In this document: in pieces, positions 1 through 6,702 of the stretch
Numbering within the stretch: position 1 is the first letter of the stretch
Layout of the letters: the number at the start of each line of letters is the position of its first letter
Source of the DNA: Ruminococcaceae bacterium UBA4306
Lineage (GTDB): Bacteria > Bacillota > Clostridia > Oscillospirales > Acutalibacteraceae
NCBI GenBank assembly: GCA_002394725.1
Contig: DGUQ01000174.1
Location: forward strand, 1 to 11,716
Direction of reading: 5' to 3'
DNA length: 11,716 bases
Program-made: the position numbers and the translations under genes
Notes under the pieces: model-generated
What the model saw: the letters and a program-made list of their open reading frames with translations, nothing else
Databases searched by the model: none
Told to the model about the DNA's origin: nothing

Positions 1-81
1 GACAAAGAGATCGAAAAGCGCAAGCTCCAACCCCACAAAGCAACAGCATAAGCATAACGCAATCAAAAGAATAATGTCATT
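1..81. other. Left edge; possible C-terminal end of a truncated plus-strand gene
   Basis: Reading from base 1 on the plus strand, 16 codons rich in Lys/Glu run to a TAA at 49-51. The strong hairpin that follows (82-123) would suit a convergent gene pair ending from both sides. This is too short to identify, and the other two plus frames are also open for 70 bases or more, so the call is only a possibility. No promoter or RNA gene is visible here. Confidence 0.2.
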
Positions 82-123
82 AAGTAAAGAAGGCTCCCTT
101 TACCAAAAGGAGCCTTCTTACTT
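82..123 (-). terminator. Long hairpin terminator of the four-gene operon, possibly bidirectional
   Basis: Arms 82-97 and 109-123 are complementary over 15 bp with a single bulged A and an 11-nt loop. Both flanks are T-rich on the outgoing strand, without a pure T tract. It lies about 80 bp past the stop of the esterase lipoprotein gene, so it most likely ends that operon. Because it is nearly symmetric it could also stop a plus-strand gene entering from the left edge. Confidence 0.75.
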
Positions 124-202
124 TATACTTAATAATATTCAGAGCTTTGTTTTAAATCGGTTGAGATTCCCATGTCGTAACCCATTTTTAGGGAGTACAG
201 AT

Positions 203-1180
203 TCAGAATATCTTATGCAGGAAGTTGTAGAAGCACTGACGCCAGAACGTCTCATCATGACCGAAGCCCTCGACGTAATCCGTCTGGTTCCTCACGCCCA
301 TTTCATTGAGCTGATCGCGGTAATAGAGCGTACAGTCGATGTTCCACGGATCCTCGGAGCCAACCGTCATATACAGATAGTACGGCGTGTTCTCCGCTGT
401 CGGCTGAGGGAACTTTTCAAAGACAGGAGTGTTCCAGAAGGTTCCCTTATAGTATTCGGTGGGGATAACGCCCGTATCGGGAGCAAAGCCGCCGATATAG
501 CCGAACTTATCGAGCCACTGAAAGCCTGTGCAAAGTGACTTTGCGCCGCCCTCGGACATACCGGCGATCGCGGTATTCTCTCTGCCGGTCTTGACGGCAT
601 AGGTCTTTTCGATAAAGGGCATCAGATCGACCGCCGTCTCCTCGATCGCCTTGTCATAGATAAAACGCAGTTCTTCATCCGACTTGCTCTCCTTGTCGGC
701 AAGCTTATCGGTGTACATATCCATACCGACGATGATCTGGGGCTTTGTCAAGCCGTCATGCAGCATGTTGCCGTACAGATGCACCAGATAAGAATCGGTG
801 TCGAGATGGGTGTTGTGATCGCCGCCGAAGCCGTGATACACATAGGTGATGGGATAGCTCTTGCTCTCATCATAGCCTGCAGGGAGCAGGACGTTGACCT
901 GTTTGTTATCTCCTGCCACTGTCGAATAGTAGGTCACATCCTTGTGCAGGGTACCGTAATCGACGCCGTCCCTCTTCTCAAACATGGAATCAGGGATATC
1001 ATAGCGGTTTTCCTCGGTATAGGGATCATATGCCTGATCCGCGGTTGCGCGGCTCGCGGCAGTTGTGGCGGCTTGGCTCGCGGTCGTTTCACTTTCGGTT
1101 TTATTTTGGTTAGAGCAAGCGGTCATCAGCATCATGCAGACCAGTAATAATGCCGCCGCTGTCATCATCAGTTTTTTCAT
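203..1180 (-). CDS. Esterase lipoprotein, CE1 / feruloyl-esterase-like alpha/beta hydrolase
   Basis: This is a 325-residue secreted serine esterase predicted to be anchored to the outer face of the membrane. Residues 1-21 form a lipoprotein signal peptide ending MTA-C22, followed by a Thr/Ala/Ser-rich linker to about residue 50. The catalytic domain shows YHGFGG (oxyanion region), the nucleophile elbow GMSEGG with Ser209, a probable acid Asp277 in SEDPW, and His308 in GFGHDE. Layout and length fit the esterase D / CE1 family, which includes feruloyl and acetyl-xylan esterases. The exact ester substrate cannot be read from sequence. An AGGAGG site 6 bases before the ATG supports the start. It is the last gene of the operon, 68 bp after the cyclophilin-like gene, with no clear promoter in that gap. 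The surface location suggests it cleaves an external ester. Confidence 0.88.
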   Translation of the reverse strand: MKKLMMTAAALLLVCMMLMTACSNQNKTESETTASQAATTAASRATADQAYDPYTEENRYDIPDSMFEKRDGVDYGTLHKDVTYYSTVAGDNKQVNVLLPAGYDESKSYPITYVYHGFGGDHNTHLDTDSYLVHLYGNMLHDGLTKPQIIVGMDMYTDKLADKESKSDEELRFIYDKAIEETAVDLMPFIEKTYAVKTGRENTAIAGMSEGGAKSLCTGFQWLDKFGYIGGFAPDTGVIPTEYYKGTFWNTPVFEKFPQPTAENTPYYLYMTVGSEDPWNIDCTLYYRDQLNEMGVRNQTDYVEGFGHDETFWRQCFYNFLHKIF

Positions 1181-1248
1181 ATTGTACCTCCTGTATCGGT
1201 TGAGGTTGCCACAGAGCTGACACGCAGGTCATCTTTTCGCAATGGCAA

Positions 1249-1848
1249 TTAGTATTCGAGGGAGATCGAAATATCTCCGTTGGAAAGCAACGCGGTGAGC
1301 TCATCCTGCGATTTGTCGGTGATATGTCCGAGCCGTGTATATGCCCAGTCGTTGGAGCCGTAAAACACGACGAGCTGATTGCCCGAATAAAGCATGATAT
1401 CGCCCGACTGTGTTGTCGTCTGCACATCGTTCCGAGGCAGGGTCGTGCCAATGGAGCCGACCTGCTCAAAGCCGCCGTACATCGACATAGGGATGGTCAG
1501 GATCTGATCACGGCAATACTCCTTCAGCGCCGCTACAGCCTCATTATCCTCCCACGCAACAGTGACAGGGGTGCCGTCGATCTTCATCTCGAGCACCTTT
1601 TCCTGCTGTACCTCCTCAGCCTGTGTGGGCGGATTCTCCCACGGCTCCTCGGTTGCTTTTGCCGCTTGCGGAGGTTGCGTCGGGGCAGCCGTTGCCGCCT
1701 GTGTAGGCGCTTCACTTGCCGAAGTCGGCATTTGCGTCGCGCTCACGGTATCCTTTGTCGCGTCTGACGCGGTATCGCTTGCTTTACCGCAGCCCGTCAA
1801 TACCGCTATCATGATGATACACAATAGTATTCCTATCAATTGTTTCAT
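1249..1848 (-). CDS. Cyclophilin-like domain lipoprotein
   Basis: A 199-residue lipoprotein. The signal peptide ends LTG-C20 and is followed by a roughly 60-residue linker rich in Ala, Thr, Gln and Pro. The C-terminal 110 residues (from about MKIDGTPVTVAWEDN) resemble the bacterial cyclophilin-like fold family: a beta-rich domain with the GDIMLYSGNQLVVFYG strand pair and a closing LGHI segment. Known members share the cyclophilin fold but are not established as peptidyl-prolyl isomerases, so enzymatic function is unknown. I chose the ATG at 1848 because AGGGG lies 8 bases upstream. A GTG three codons earlier is in frame but overlaps that ribosome site. The start lies 5 bases past the acetyltransferase stop, so the two genes are probably translationally coupled. 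The family often sits beside flavodoxins and aldo/keto reductases, as it does here. Confidence 0.8.
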   Translation of the reverse strand: MKQLIGILLCIIMIAVLTGCGKASDTASDATKDTVSATQMPTSASEAPTQAATAAPTQPPQAAKATEEPWENPPTQAEEVQQEKVLEMKIDGTPVTVAWEDNEAVAALKEYCRDQILTIPMSMYGGFEQVGSIGTTLPRNDVQTTTQSGDIMLYSGNQLVVFYGSNDWAYTRLGHITDKSQDELTALLSNGDISISLEY

Positions 1849-1853
1849 ATCAT

Positions 1854-2429
1854 TCACCCCTGCGTTTCGATGGGTTTGATAAACTTTGCCGGCACGCCGC
1901 CGACCACCGTATTTGGCGCGACGTCCCTGTTCACGACCGCGCCTGCCGCGACGACGGCGCCGTCGCCGATCGTGACCCCCGGCAGGATAGTCACATTCGC
2001 ACCGATCCAGACCTTGCTGCCGATTTTGACCGGCTTGGGGATCAGATTCGCGCGCTTGTCGGGATCCATATGATGGTTCAGGGTAGCGATCACGGTCTTG
2101 GGACCGATCAGGGTGCCGTCACCGATGGTGATACCCCCCTGATCCTGAAACTGACAGCCGGCATTGATGAACACATGCTTGCCGAGCGTCAGATTCCTGC
2201 CGCAGTCCGTAAAGAACGGAGGGAACATATACGCGCCCTCGGGGAAGGGCTTGCCTGTCAGCTCCTCCATCAACACACCGATCTCTTCGGGCGTGTGATA
2301 GGCGTTATTCAGCTGTGCGGTGATCTTCATCGCCTCGTTGCTGAGCATCGTCATGTGCAGATGGACGTCGCTTCCTGCCTGCACCTCGGCGCCGCTGTCC
2401 ATAATCCGGATAAATTCCTCTGTCTTCAT
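1854..2429 (-). CDS. Hexapeptide-repeat sugar O-acetyltransferase (LacA/Maa type)
   Basis: A 191-residue cytoplasmic acetyltransferase predicted to move acetyl from acetyl-CoA to a hydroxyl group, by analogy with galactoside and maltose acetyltransferases. The N-terminal helical part carries PEEIGVLMEELTGKP. The left-handed beta-helix follows, with hexapeptides such as ITIGDG, IGPKTV, IGSKVW, IGANVT, LPGVT and IGDGAVV. The histidine pair H119-H120 in TLNHHMDPDKR occupies the catalytic position. The C-terminus GGVPAKFIKPI is typical of the family and the length is close to LacA/Maa. The ATG at 2429 is preferred over an ATG 12 codons upstream, which would overlap the preceding hydrolase; GGGAAG lies 7 bases before the chosen start. 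Only one base separates it from the upstream stop. The acceptor is unknown. The pairing with esterases in one operon suggests linked acylation and deacylation chemistry, which is inference. Confidence 0.88.
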   Translation of the reverse strand: MKTEEFIRIMDSGAEVQAGSDVHLHMTMLSNEAMKITAQLNNAYHTPEEIGVLMEELTGKPFPEGAYMFPPFFTDCGRNLTLGKHVFINAGCQFQDQGGITIGDGTLIGPKTVIATLNHHMDPDKRANLIPKPVKIGSKVWIGANVTILPGVTIGDGAVVAAGAVVNRDVAPNTVVGGVPAKFIKPIETQG

Positions 2430-2430
2430 C

Positions 2431-3420
2431 TTACATCTTCCCGAAGAATTCTTCCATCTTATCAAAGGGGATAACGTCTACATTGTCGTACAGATCGGTG
2501 TGCACCGCGTCGGGGATGAGCATCAGCTCTTTGTTGTCGGTGTAGCTGCTGTCGGTGATCATGTTCTGATACGCGTCCTTGCCGAAGTAGCAGGAATGTG
2601 CCTTTTCCCCGTGGATCACCAAAACAGCGGAGCGGATCTCGTTGCTGTATTTGAGGATCGGCTGATTCATAAAGGACAGACAGCCGATGGTGTTCCAGCC
2701 CTCATTGGAGTTGAGAGAACGCTCGTGATAGGCTCTGCCCTTGTAATATTCGCTGTAGTCCTTGACAAAGAACGGCAGCTCCTCGGGCACGGGGAGCTCG
2801 ACGCAACCGCCGCCGCGCGAATACGCGCCTTTTTTATATTCGGCGGTTCTCAGGTTATTCAGCGCGGTCTTTTTCTCAAAGCGCTGTGCTTCACTATCCT
2901 CTTCGTCAAAATAACCGTTGGCATTGACGCGCGTCATGTCATACATAGTGGACACGACCGTCGCCTTGATACGGGTATCAAGCGCCGCGACGTTCATCGC
3001 CATGCCGCCCCATCCGCAGATACCGATGATGCCGATGCGATCGGGATCGACCTGATCATGGCAGGACAGGAAATCGACCGCCGCCTGGAAATCCTCGGTG
3101 TTGATATCGGGAGAAGCCATGTATCTGGGCATACCGCCGCTCTCACCGGTGAAGGAAGGATCGAACGCGATCGTCAAAAAGCCGCGCTGAGCCATTGTCT
3201 GGGCATAGAGTCCGGAGCATTGCTCCTTGACAGCGCCGAACGGTCCGCAAACCGCGATCGCAGGCAGCTTGCCCTCGGCGTTCTTCGGCAGATACAGATC
3301 AGCCGCCAGGGTGATACCGTAACGGTTGATGAAGGTCACTTTGCTGTGATCGACCTTGTCGCTTTTCGGGAACGTCTTGTCCCATTCCCGTGTCAGTTTT
3401 AAATCGGCAGTTTTCATCAT
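2431..3420 (-). CDS. Alpha/beta hydrolase with Cys nucleophile, dienelactone-hydrolase-like
   Basis: A 329-residue protein without signal peptide, so cytoplasmic. After an N-terminal strand pair (GITLAADLYLP) comes a core hydrolase fold. The nucleophile elbow reads GICGWGG with Cys135 where most esterases have Ser, as in dienelactone hydrolases and in several uncharacterised YcjY/FrsA-like hydrolases. His307 in PDAVHTDLYD is the likely base. Glu272 in HGEKAH sits near the usual acid position. The substrate is unknown. AGGAG lies 8 bases before the first of two adjacent ATGs (3420, 3417); I use the first. It is the promoter-proximal gene of the operon and is divergent from lysR, so it is the likeliest direct target of that regulator. 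The next gene begins one base after its stop. Confidence 0.85.
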   Translation of the reverse strand: MMKTADLKLTREWDKTFPKSDKVDHSKVTFINRYGITLAADLYLPKNAEGKLPAIAVCGPFGAVKEQCSGLYAQTMAQRGFLTIAFDPSFTGESGGMPRYMASPDINTEDFQAAVDFLSCHDQVDPDRIGIIGICGWGGMAMNVAALDTRIKATVVSTMYDMTRVNANGYFDEEDSEAQRFEKKTALNNLRTAEYKKGAYSRGGGCVELPVPEELPFFVKDYSEYYKGRAYHERSLNSNEGWNTIGCLSFMNQPILKYSNEIRSAVLVIHGEKAHSCYFGKDAYQNMITDSSYTDNKELMLIPDAVHTDLYDNVDVIPFDKMEEFFGKM

Positions 3421-3452
3421 CGTGATCGCTCCTTTTTCTATTTGATGATTCC

Positions 3453-3481
3453 ATTATAATAAAAAGATATATAAATAGCAA
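3453..3481 (-). promoter_or_regulatory. Sigma70 promoter of the hydrolase-acetyltransferase-cyclophilin-like-esterase operon
   Basis: On the minus strand, TTGCTA (3476-3481) and TATAAT (3453-3458) are separated by 17 bp. The -35 matches consensus at 4 of 6 positions and the -10 is perfect. The predicted start near 3446 leaves a leader of about 25 bases that contains the AGGAG ribosome site. The weak -35 suits an activator-dependent promoter. Confidence 0.75.
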
Positions 3482-3508
3482 ATACTTATATTAAATAGTT
3501 GATTATAC

Positions 3509-3537
3509 TTTACAAGCATGGTAATTTAATGTATAAT
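3509..3537 (+). promoter_or_regulatory. Sigma70 promoter of the lysR gene
   Basis: TTTACA (3509-3514) and TATAAT (3532-3537) are spaced by exactly 17 bp and are near-consensus. The predicted start near 3544 is only about 10 bases before the ATG, so the leader is very short and barely contains the GAGGTGA ribosome site. Confidence 0.75.
3510..3524. promoter_or_regulatory. Candidate LysR-type operator (T-N11-A dyad)
   Basis: TTAC-N7-GTAA is an interrupted palindrome containing a T-N11-A core (T3511 to A3523), the general LysR-family recognition pattern. It overlaps the lysR -35 box, which fits autorepression. Its centre (3517) is about 71 bp upstream of the predicted start of the divergent operon, close to the usual activation position near -65. 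Only one such site was noted, and the region is AT-rich, so chance is possible. Confidence 0.55.
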
Positions 3538-3554
3538 CCAATTGAGGTGATCAT

Positions 3555-4436
3555 ATGGAATTTCGTGTATTACAATACTTTTTGGCGGTGACAAGAGAGG
3601 GCAACATCTCTGCCGCGGCACAATCGCTGCATCTCTCGCAGCCGTCGTTATCACGCCAGCTCAGGGATCTGGAGGAGGAGCTCGGCGTGACCCTCTTTAT
3701 ACGCGGAAAGCGCAGGATCGAGCTGACCGAGGAGGGGCTGATCCTGCGCAAACGCGCAAGTGAAATGATGCAGTTAGTAGAGCTGACCGAAAGCGAGATC
3801 AGCGAGGTCAAGAACGACATTGCAGGAAATCTGAGTATTGGAGCAGGTGAATCACGCTCTATGAGGCGCGTCACGGCGGTATTCAAGGAGCTCAAGGATC
3901 AGTATCCTAATATCCGACTGAACATCGTCAGCGGCGATACCGAGGATCTGAAGGATCGGCTCGACCGCGGCTTGCTCGACTTTGCGCTGATCTTTACCGA
4001 TTTCGACAAGGAAGCCTATCACTACCTGACGTCGAGCGATCGCGAGATCTTCGGCGTGATCATGCGCAGGGATTGCGACCTTGCCGCAAAGGACGTGGTC
4101 ACGGTCAAGGATCTGTACCATCGACCGCTGATCGTCTCACGCGCGAACGGTCTTCAGCTCTTCAACAGCGCGCAGGTCAGGCATTTGCGGATCGCCGCTA
4201 CCTATAACCTGATCTATAACGCGTCGTTGATGGTGGAGGACGGGATCGGCTGCGCGATCTCGTTCGATCAGCTAGTCGATACCTCAGAGCGTTCTCCGCT
4301 GTGCTTCAGACCCCTCTCCCCCGAGATCTCCGTCAAGCCGACATTGATCTGGAAACGGGATCAAAAGCTGTCGGTCATCTCTCAGCTGTTCATCGACCGA
4401 CTCGGTAAACAGGCTGCCGAGCCGATCAACGGCTGA
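3555..4436 (+). CDS. LysR-family transcriptional regulator
   Basis: A 293-residue LysR-type regulator. Residues 1-60 are the winged helix-turn-helix: FLAVTREGNISAAAQ, then the recognition helix region LSQPSLSRQLRDLEEELG and the wing LFIRGKRRIELTEEG. A linker helix follows to about residue 85. The remainder is the periplasmic-binding-protein-like effector domain, with NIRLNIVSG and LDFALIF in the usual places. GAGGTGA lies just before the ATG. It is transcribed divergently from the hydrolase operon, the standard arrangement for a LysR protein and its target, and a T-N11-A site lies between them. The effector is unknown, perhaps the substrate or product of the hydrolases. Its TGA abuts the TGA of the convergent flavodoxin gene, and no terminator is present. 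Confidence 0.95.
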   Translation: MEFRVLQYFLAVTREGNISAAAQSLHLSQPSLSRQLRDLEEELGVTLFIRGKRRIELTEEGLILRKRASEMMQLVELTESEISEVKNDIAGNLSIGAGESRSMRRVTAVFKELKDQYPNIRLNIVSGDTEDLKDRLDRGLLDFALIFTDFDKEAYHYLTSSDREIFGVIMRRDCDLAAKDVVTVKDLYHRPLIVSRANGLQLFNSAQVRHLRIAATYNLIYNASLMVEDGIGCAISFDQLVDTSERSPLCFRPLSPEISVKPTLIWKRDQKLSVISQLFIDRLGKQAAEPING

Positions 4437-4910
4437 TCAATACTTCTCGGCAAACGCCTTGAGTTTTGCTTCATTCGGTCTGCCGTTGAGTAAGGCGCCC
4501 TCGACGATCTCAGCGTCGGGCGCGCTGGGCTGTAATCCCGCGACCGCCTTGCCGAAGCCCGAACCGCCCGAGGTGGCGAATAGCACGATCTTCTTACCGC
4601 TGAAATCATACGCCTCCAAGAAGCTATTGATGATCGTCGGAGCGACATACCACCAGATCGGGAAGCCGACAAAAACGGTATCATACTCCGCAATATTCGC
4701 ATCGCGATCCGCAAGCGTGGGTCGCGAATTTTTATCCCACATTTCTAAGGAACTGCGGGAATTTTTGTCCTGCCAGTTAAGATCGGCTCTTGTATACGGC
4801 GTCTCGGGTCTGATCTCATACAGATCGGCGCCTGCCGCTTTTGCCAGATCCTTCGCGACACGCGCGGTGGTGCCGCTTGCCGAAAAATAGGCGACTAATT
4901 GTTTCTTCAT
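4437..4910 (-). CDS. Flavodoxin (small cytoplasmic)
   Basis: A 157-residue FMN-binding electron carrier. The phosphate-binding loop is SASGTT (residues 10-15) after the first beta strand KQLVAYF. GFPIWW follows strand 3 and ATSGGSG supplies the second isoalloxazine-contact loop. Length is typical of the short flavodoxins of Firmicutes. The ATG at 4910 is chosen because AGGAG lies 7 bases before it; a longer in-frame reading to 5012 would overlap the upstream gene and lacks a ribosome site. It is 29 bp downstream of the flavodoxin lipoprotein gene and shares the segments ADLNW, PIWW, YDF(T/S)GK and TSGGSG with it, so the two are probably tandem paralogues. As the last gene of the tetR operon it may receive or deliver electrons for a reduction linked to the aldo/keto reductase step, which is inference. 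Confidence 0.9.
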   Translation of the reverse strand: MKKQLVAYFSASGTTARVAKDLAKAAGADLYEIRPETPYTRADLNWQDKNSRSSLEMWDKNSRPTLADRDANIAEYDTVFVGFPIWWYVAPTIINSFLEAYDFSGKKIVLFATSGGSGFGKAVAGLQPSAPDAEIVEGALLNGRPNEAKLKAFAEKY

Positions 4911-4939
4911 GGTGCTTCTCCTTTTAACTGATAGTGTGA

Positions 4940-5629
4940 TTATGAAAGATTCAGACCTTTGATCCACGCCGCGATATCGGTATCGGCGCTCAGGCGTTCG
5001 CCCTCGATCCATTTGCCGGTGCCGGCGTTTTGTTCAAGATTCTTGCCGCTCGATCCGATACCGGAGCCGCCGGAGGTGCAGAACGGGATCATCGTCTTGC
5101 CGGTGAAATCATAGCTCTCCACAAAGGTGTCCATGATGCGCGGCTCCTCGCCCCACCAGATGGGATAACCGATGTAGATCGTGCTGTAGCCGTCGAGTGA
5201 GATCTTCTCACTGCCGATCTCGGGACGGACGCTCTTGTCGTTCTGCTCGGTCGTGGTACGGCTGCTCTTATCGTTCCAGTTCAGATCCGCCTCGGTGTAG
5301 GTCTGTGCCGCGAGGATCTCATAGGTATCCGCGCCGGTCGCGTTGGCGATATTCTGCGCCACACCCTTGGTAGTACCTGTGGCGGAAAAATAGACCACCA
5401 GTGTTTTATTGCCGCTTGACACAGCCTCTGTCGCGGTATCGGCGGTGTTTGCGGTCGTTTCACTCTGCTGCGCGTCTGCCGCCTTAGTCTCGGCTGCGGT
5501 CGGGTTTTGCGCCGGCTGAGCCTGTGTTTCGGCGGTGTTAGTTTTACTGCCGCACGCGGCGAGAGAAAGCAGGAATACCGCCATCATCAGTAATGCTGTC
5601 ACTCTCATCATCTTGTTTGTTTTTTTCAT
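4940..5629 (-). CDS. Flavodoxin-domain lipoprotein
   Basis: A 229-residue lipoprotein carrying a flavodoxin fold. The signal peptide ends LAA-C26. A Thr/Ala/Gln-rich linker runs to about residue 74, then the domain starts TLVVYFSATGTT with the FMN phosphate loop at residues 82-87. GYPIWWG and CTSGGSG are the other flavin-contact motifs. The fold is normally cytoplasmic, so the export signal is unusual. It suggests a surface electron carrier, but how FMN would be supplied outside is not shown. Three adjacent in-frame ATGs exist (5635, 5632, 5629). AGGAGG at 5637-5642 is 1, 4 and 7 bases from them, so 5629 is preferred. The first ATG would overlap the aldo/keto reductase stop as ATGA. Either way the genes are translationally linked. 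Confidence 0.88.
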   Translation of the reverse strand: MKKTNKMMRVTALLMMAVFLLSLAACGSKTNTAETQAQPAQNPTAAETKAADAQQSETTANTADTATEAVSSGNKTLVVYFSATGTTKGVAQNIANATGADTYEILAAQTYTEADLNWNDKSSRTTTEQNDKSVRPEIGSEKISLDGYSTIYIGYPIWWGEEPRIMDTFVESYDFTGKTMIPFCTSGGSGIGSSGKNLEQNAGTGKWIEGERLSADTDIAAWIKGLNLS

Positions 5630-5631
5630 CA

Positions 5632-6684
5632 TCATACCTCCTGATTGATTCTTTGGTCGCCTGTTGTCCAGACGTGTTTTTCTTTTGCGTTTTCTCGTTT
5701 ATTCTGTGCCATCACTCCGGCAAGCGGATGTGGAATATACGGTTCCTCTAAATACGCGAGCTCATCATCGGACAGGTTAAGCTCGACCGCCTTTGCCGCG
5801 CCCTCGATGTGGTGCAGCTTAGTCGCGCCGACGACGGGAGACGTTACCTTGGTGAGCAGCCATGCCAGAGAAACCTCCGTCATGGTCACGCCGTGCTGTT
5901 CGGCAAGCTCGGCGACGCGGTTGATGATAACGCTGTCCTGCTGAGCGGTCGCGTCATATTTGAACTTGGCGTAAGCGTCCTCGGCGGCACGCTTTGTACC
6001 GCTCTGTCCTGCCTTACGGGACAATCTGCCGCTCGCGAGCGCGCTGTAGGGCGTCATCGCGATATTTTCCTCATAGCAGAACGGCGCCATCTCGCGCTCT
6101 TCCTCACGGAAAATCAGGTTATAGTGCCCCTGTACGGAAACAAACTTGGCAAAGCCCTCTTTTTCGGCGATCGCGTTCGCCTTGGCGAGCTGCCACGCAA
6201 AGCAGTTGGAGATACCGATATAGCGCGCCTTGCCTGCTTTTACCACACGGTTGAGACCGTCGAGGATATCCTCGATCGGCGTGTTCCAATCCCACATATG
6301 ATAGATATACAGATCGACATAGTCCATACCGAGATTTGCAAGGCTGGTGTTGATCATATGCTCAATGTGCTGTTGTCCGCTAATGCCGTCCGCGATCTCC
6401 TGCGGTGTACGGGGCAGGAACTTGGTCGCGACGACGACATCCTGACGATCCGCAAAATCACGCAGCGCCCTGCCGACATACTGCTCGCTGGTACCGCTCT
6501 GATACGCGATCGCGGTATCATAGAAGTTCACGCCGAGCTCCAGACCGCGTTTGACGATCTCTCTTGTGTGCGCTTCATCGATCGTCCAGCTATGCTGACC
6601 GCGTGCCGGATCACCGAAGCCCATACACCCCATACAGATACGGGAGACGCTCAAATCCGAGTTGCCGAGTTTCGTATACTTCAT
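5632..6684 (-). CDS. Aldo/keto reductase
   Basis: A 350-residue NAD(P)H-dependent oxidoreductase of the aldo/keto reductase superfamily, which reduces aldehydes or ketones to alcohols in the cytoplasm. The N-terminus KYTKLGNSDLSVSRICMG is characteristic. The catalytic tetrad is complete: Asp56 and Tyr61 (FYDTAIAY), Lys88 (ATKF) and His129 (YIYHMWD). The conserved IGISN segment and the late SPVVGAT cofactor loop are also present. Length and N-terminus fit the group that includes E. coli YajO-like proteins. The substrate is unknown. AGGAG lies 7 bases before the ATG. The gene is 18 bp after tetR, and its stop overlaps or nearly touches the flavodoxin lipoprotein start, which makes this a tight operon. 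Confidence 0.95.
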   Translation of the reverse strand: MKYTKLGNSDLSVSRICMGCMGFGDPARGQHSWTIDEAHTREIVKRGLELGVNFYDTAIAYQSGTSEQYVGRALRDFADRQDVVVATKFLPRTPQEIADGISGQQHIEHMINTSLANLGMDYVDLYIYHMWDWNTPIEDILDGLNRVVKAGKARYIGISNCFAWQLAKANAIAEKEGFAKFVSVQGHYNLIFREEEREMAPFCYEENIAMTPYSALASGRLSRKAGQSGTKRAAEDAYAKFKYDATAQQDSVIINRVAELAEQHGVTMTEVSLAWLLTKVTSPVVGATKLHHIEGAAKAVELNLSDDELAYLEEPYIPHPLAGVMAQNKRENAKEKHVWTTGDQRINQEV

Positions 6685-6702
6685 CCTGTTACTCCTTATC
6701 TC

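Noticed and set aside
74..538. 154-codon plus-strand open frame at the left end
   Set aside because: It runs through the terminator hairpin and antisense to the esterase 3' end, has no ribosome site, and shows no recognisable domain.
1181..1248. Separate promoter for the esterase lipoprotein gene
   Set aside because: The 68-bp gap has no -35/-10 pair that I would trust; read-through from the operon is simpler.
2320..3402. 360-codon plus-strand open frame antisense to the acetyltransferase and Cys hydrolase genes
   Set aside because: It mirrors two well-supported genes on the other strand and its composition (runs of Val, His, Ile, Arg) is that of a reverse-strand shadow.
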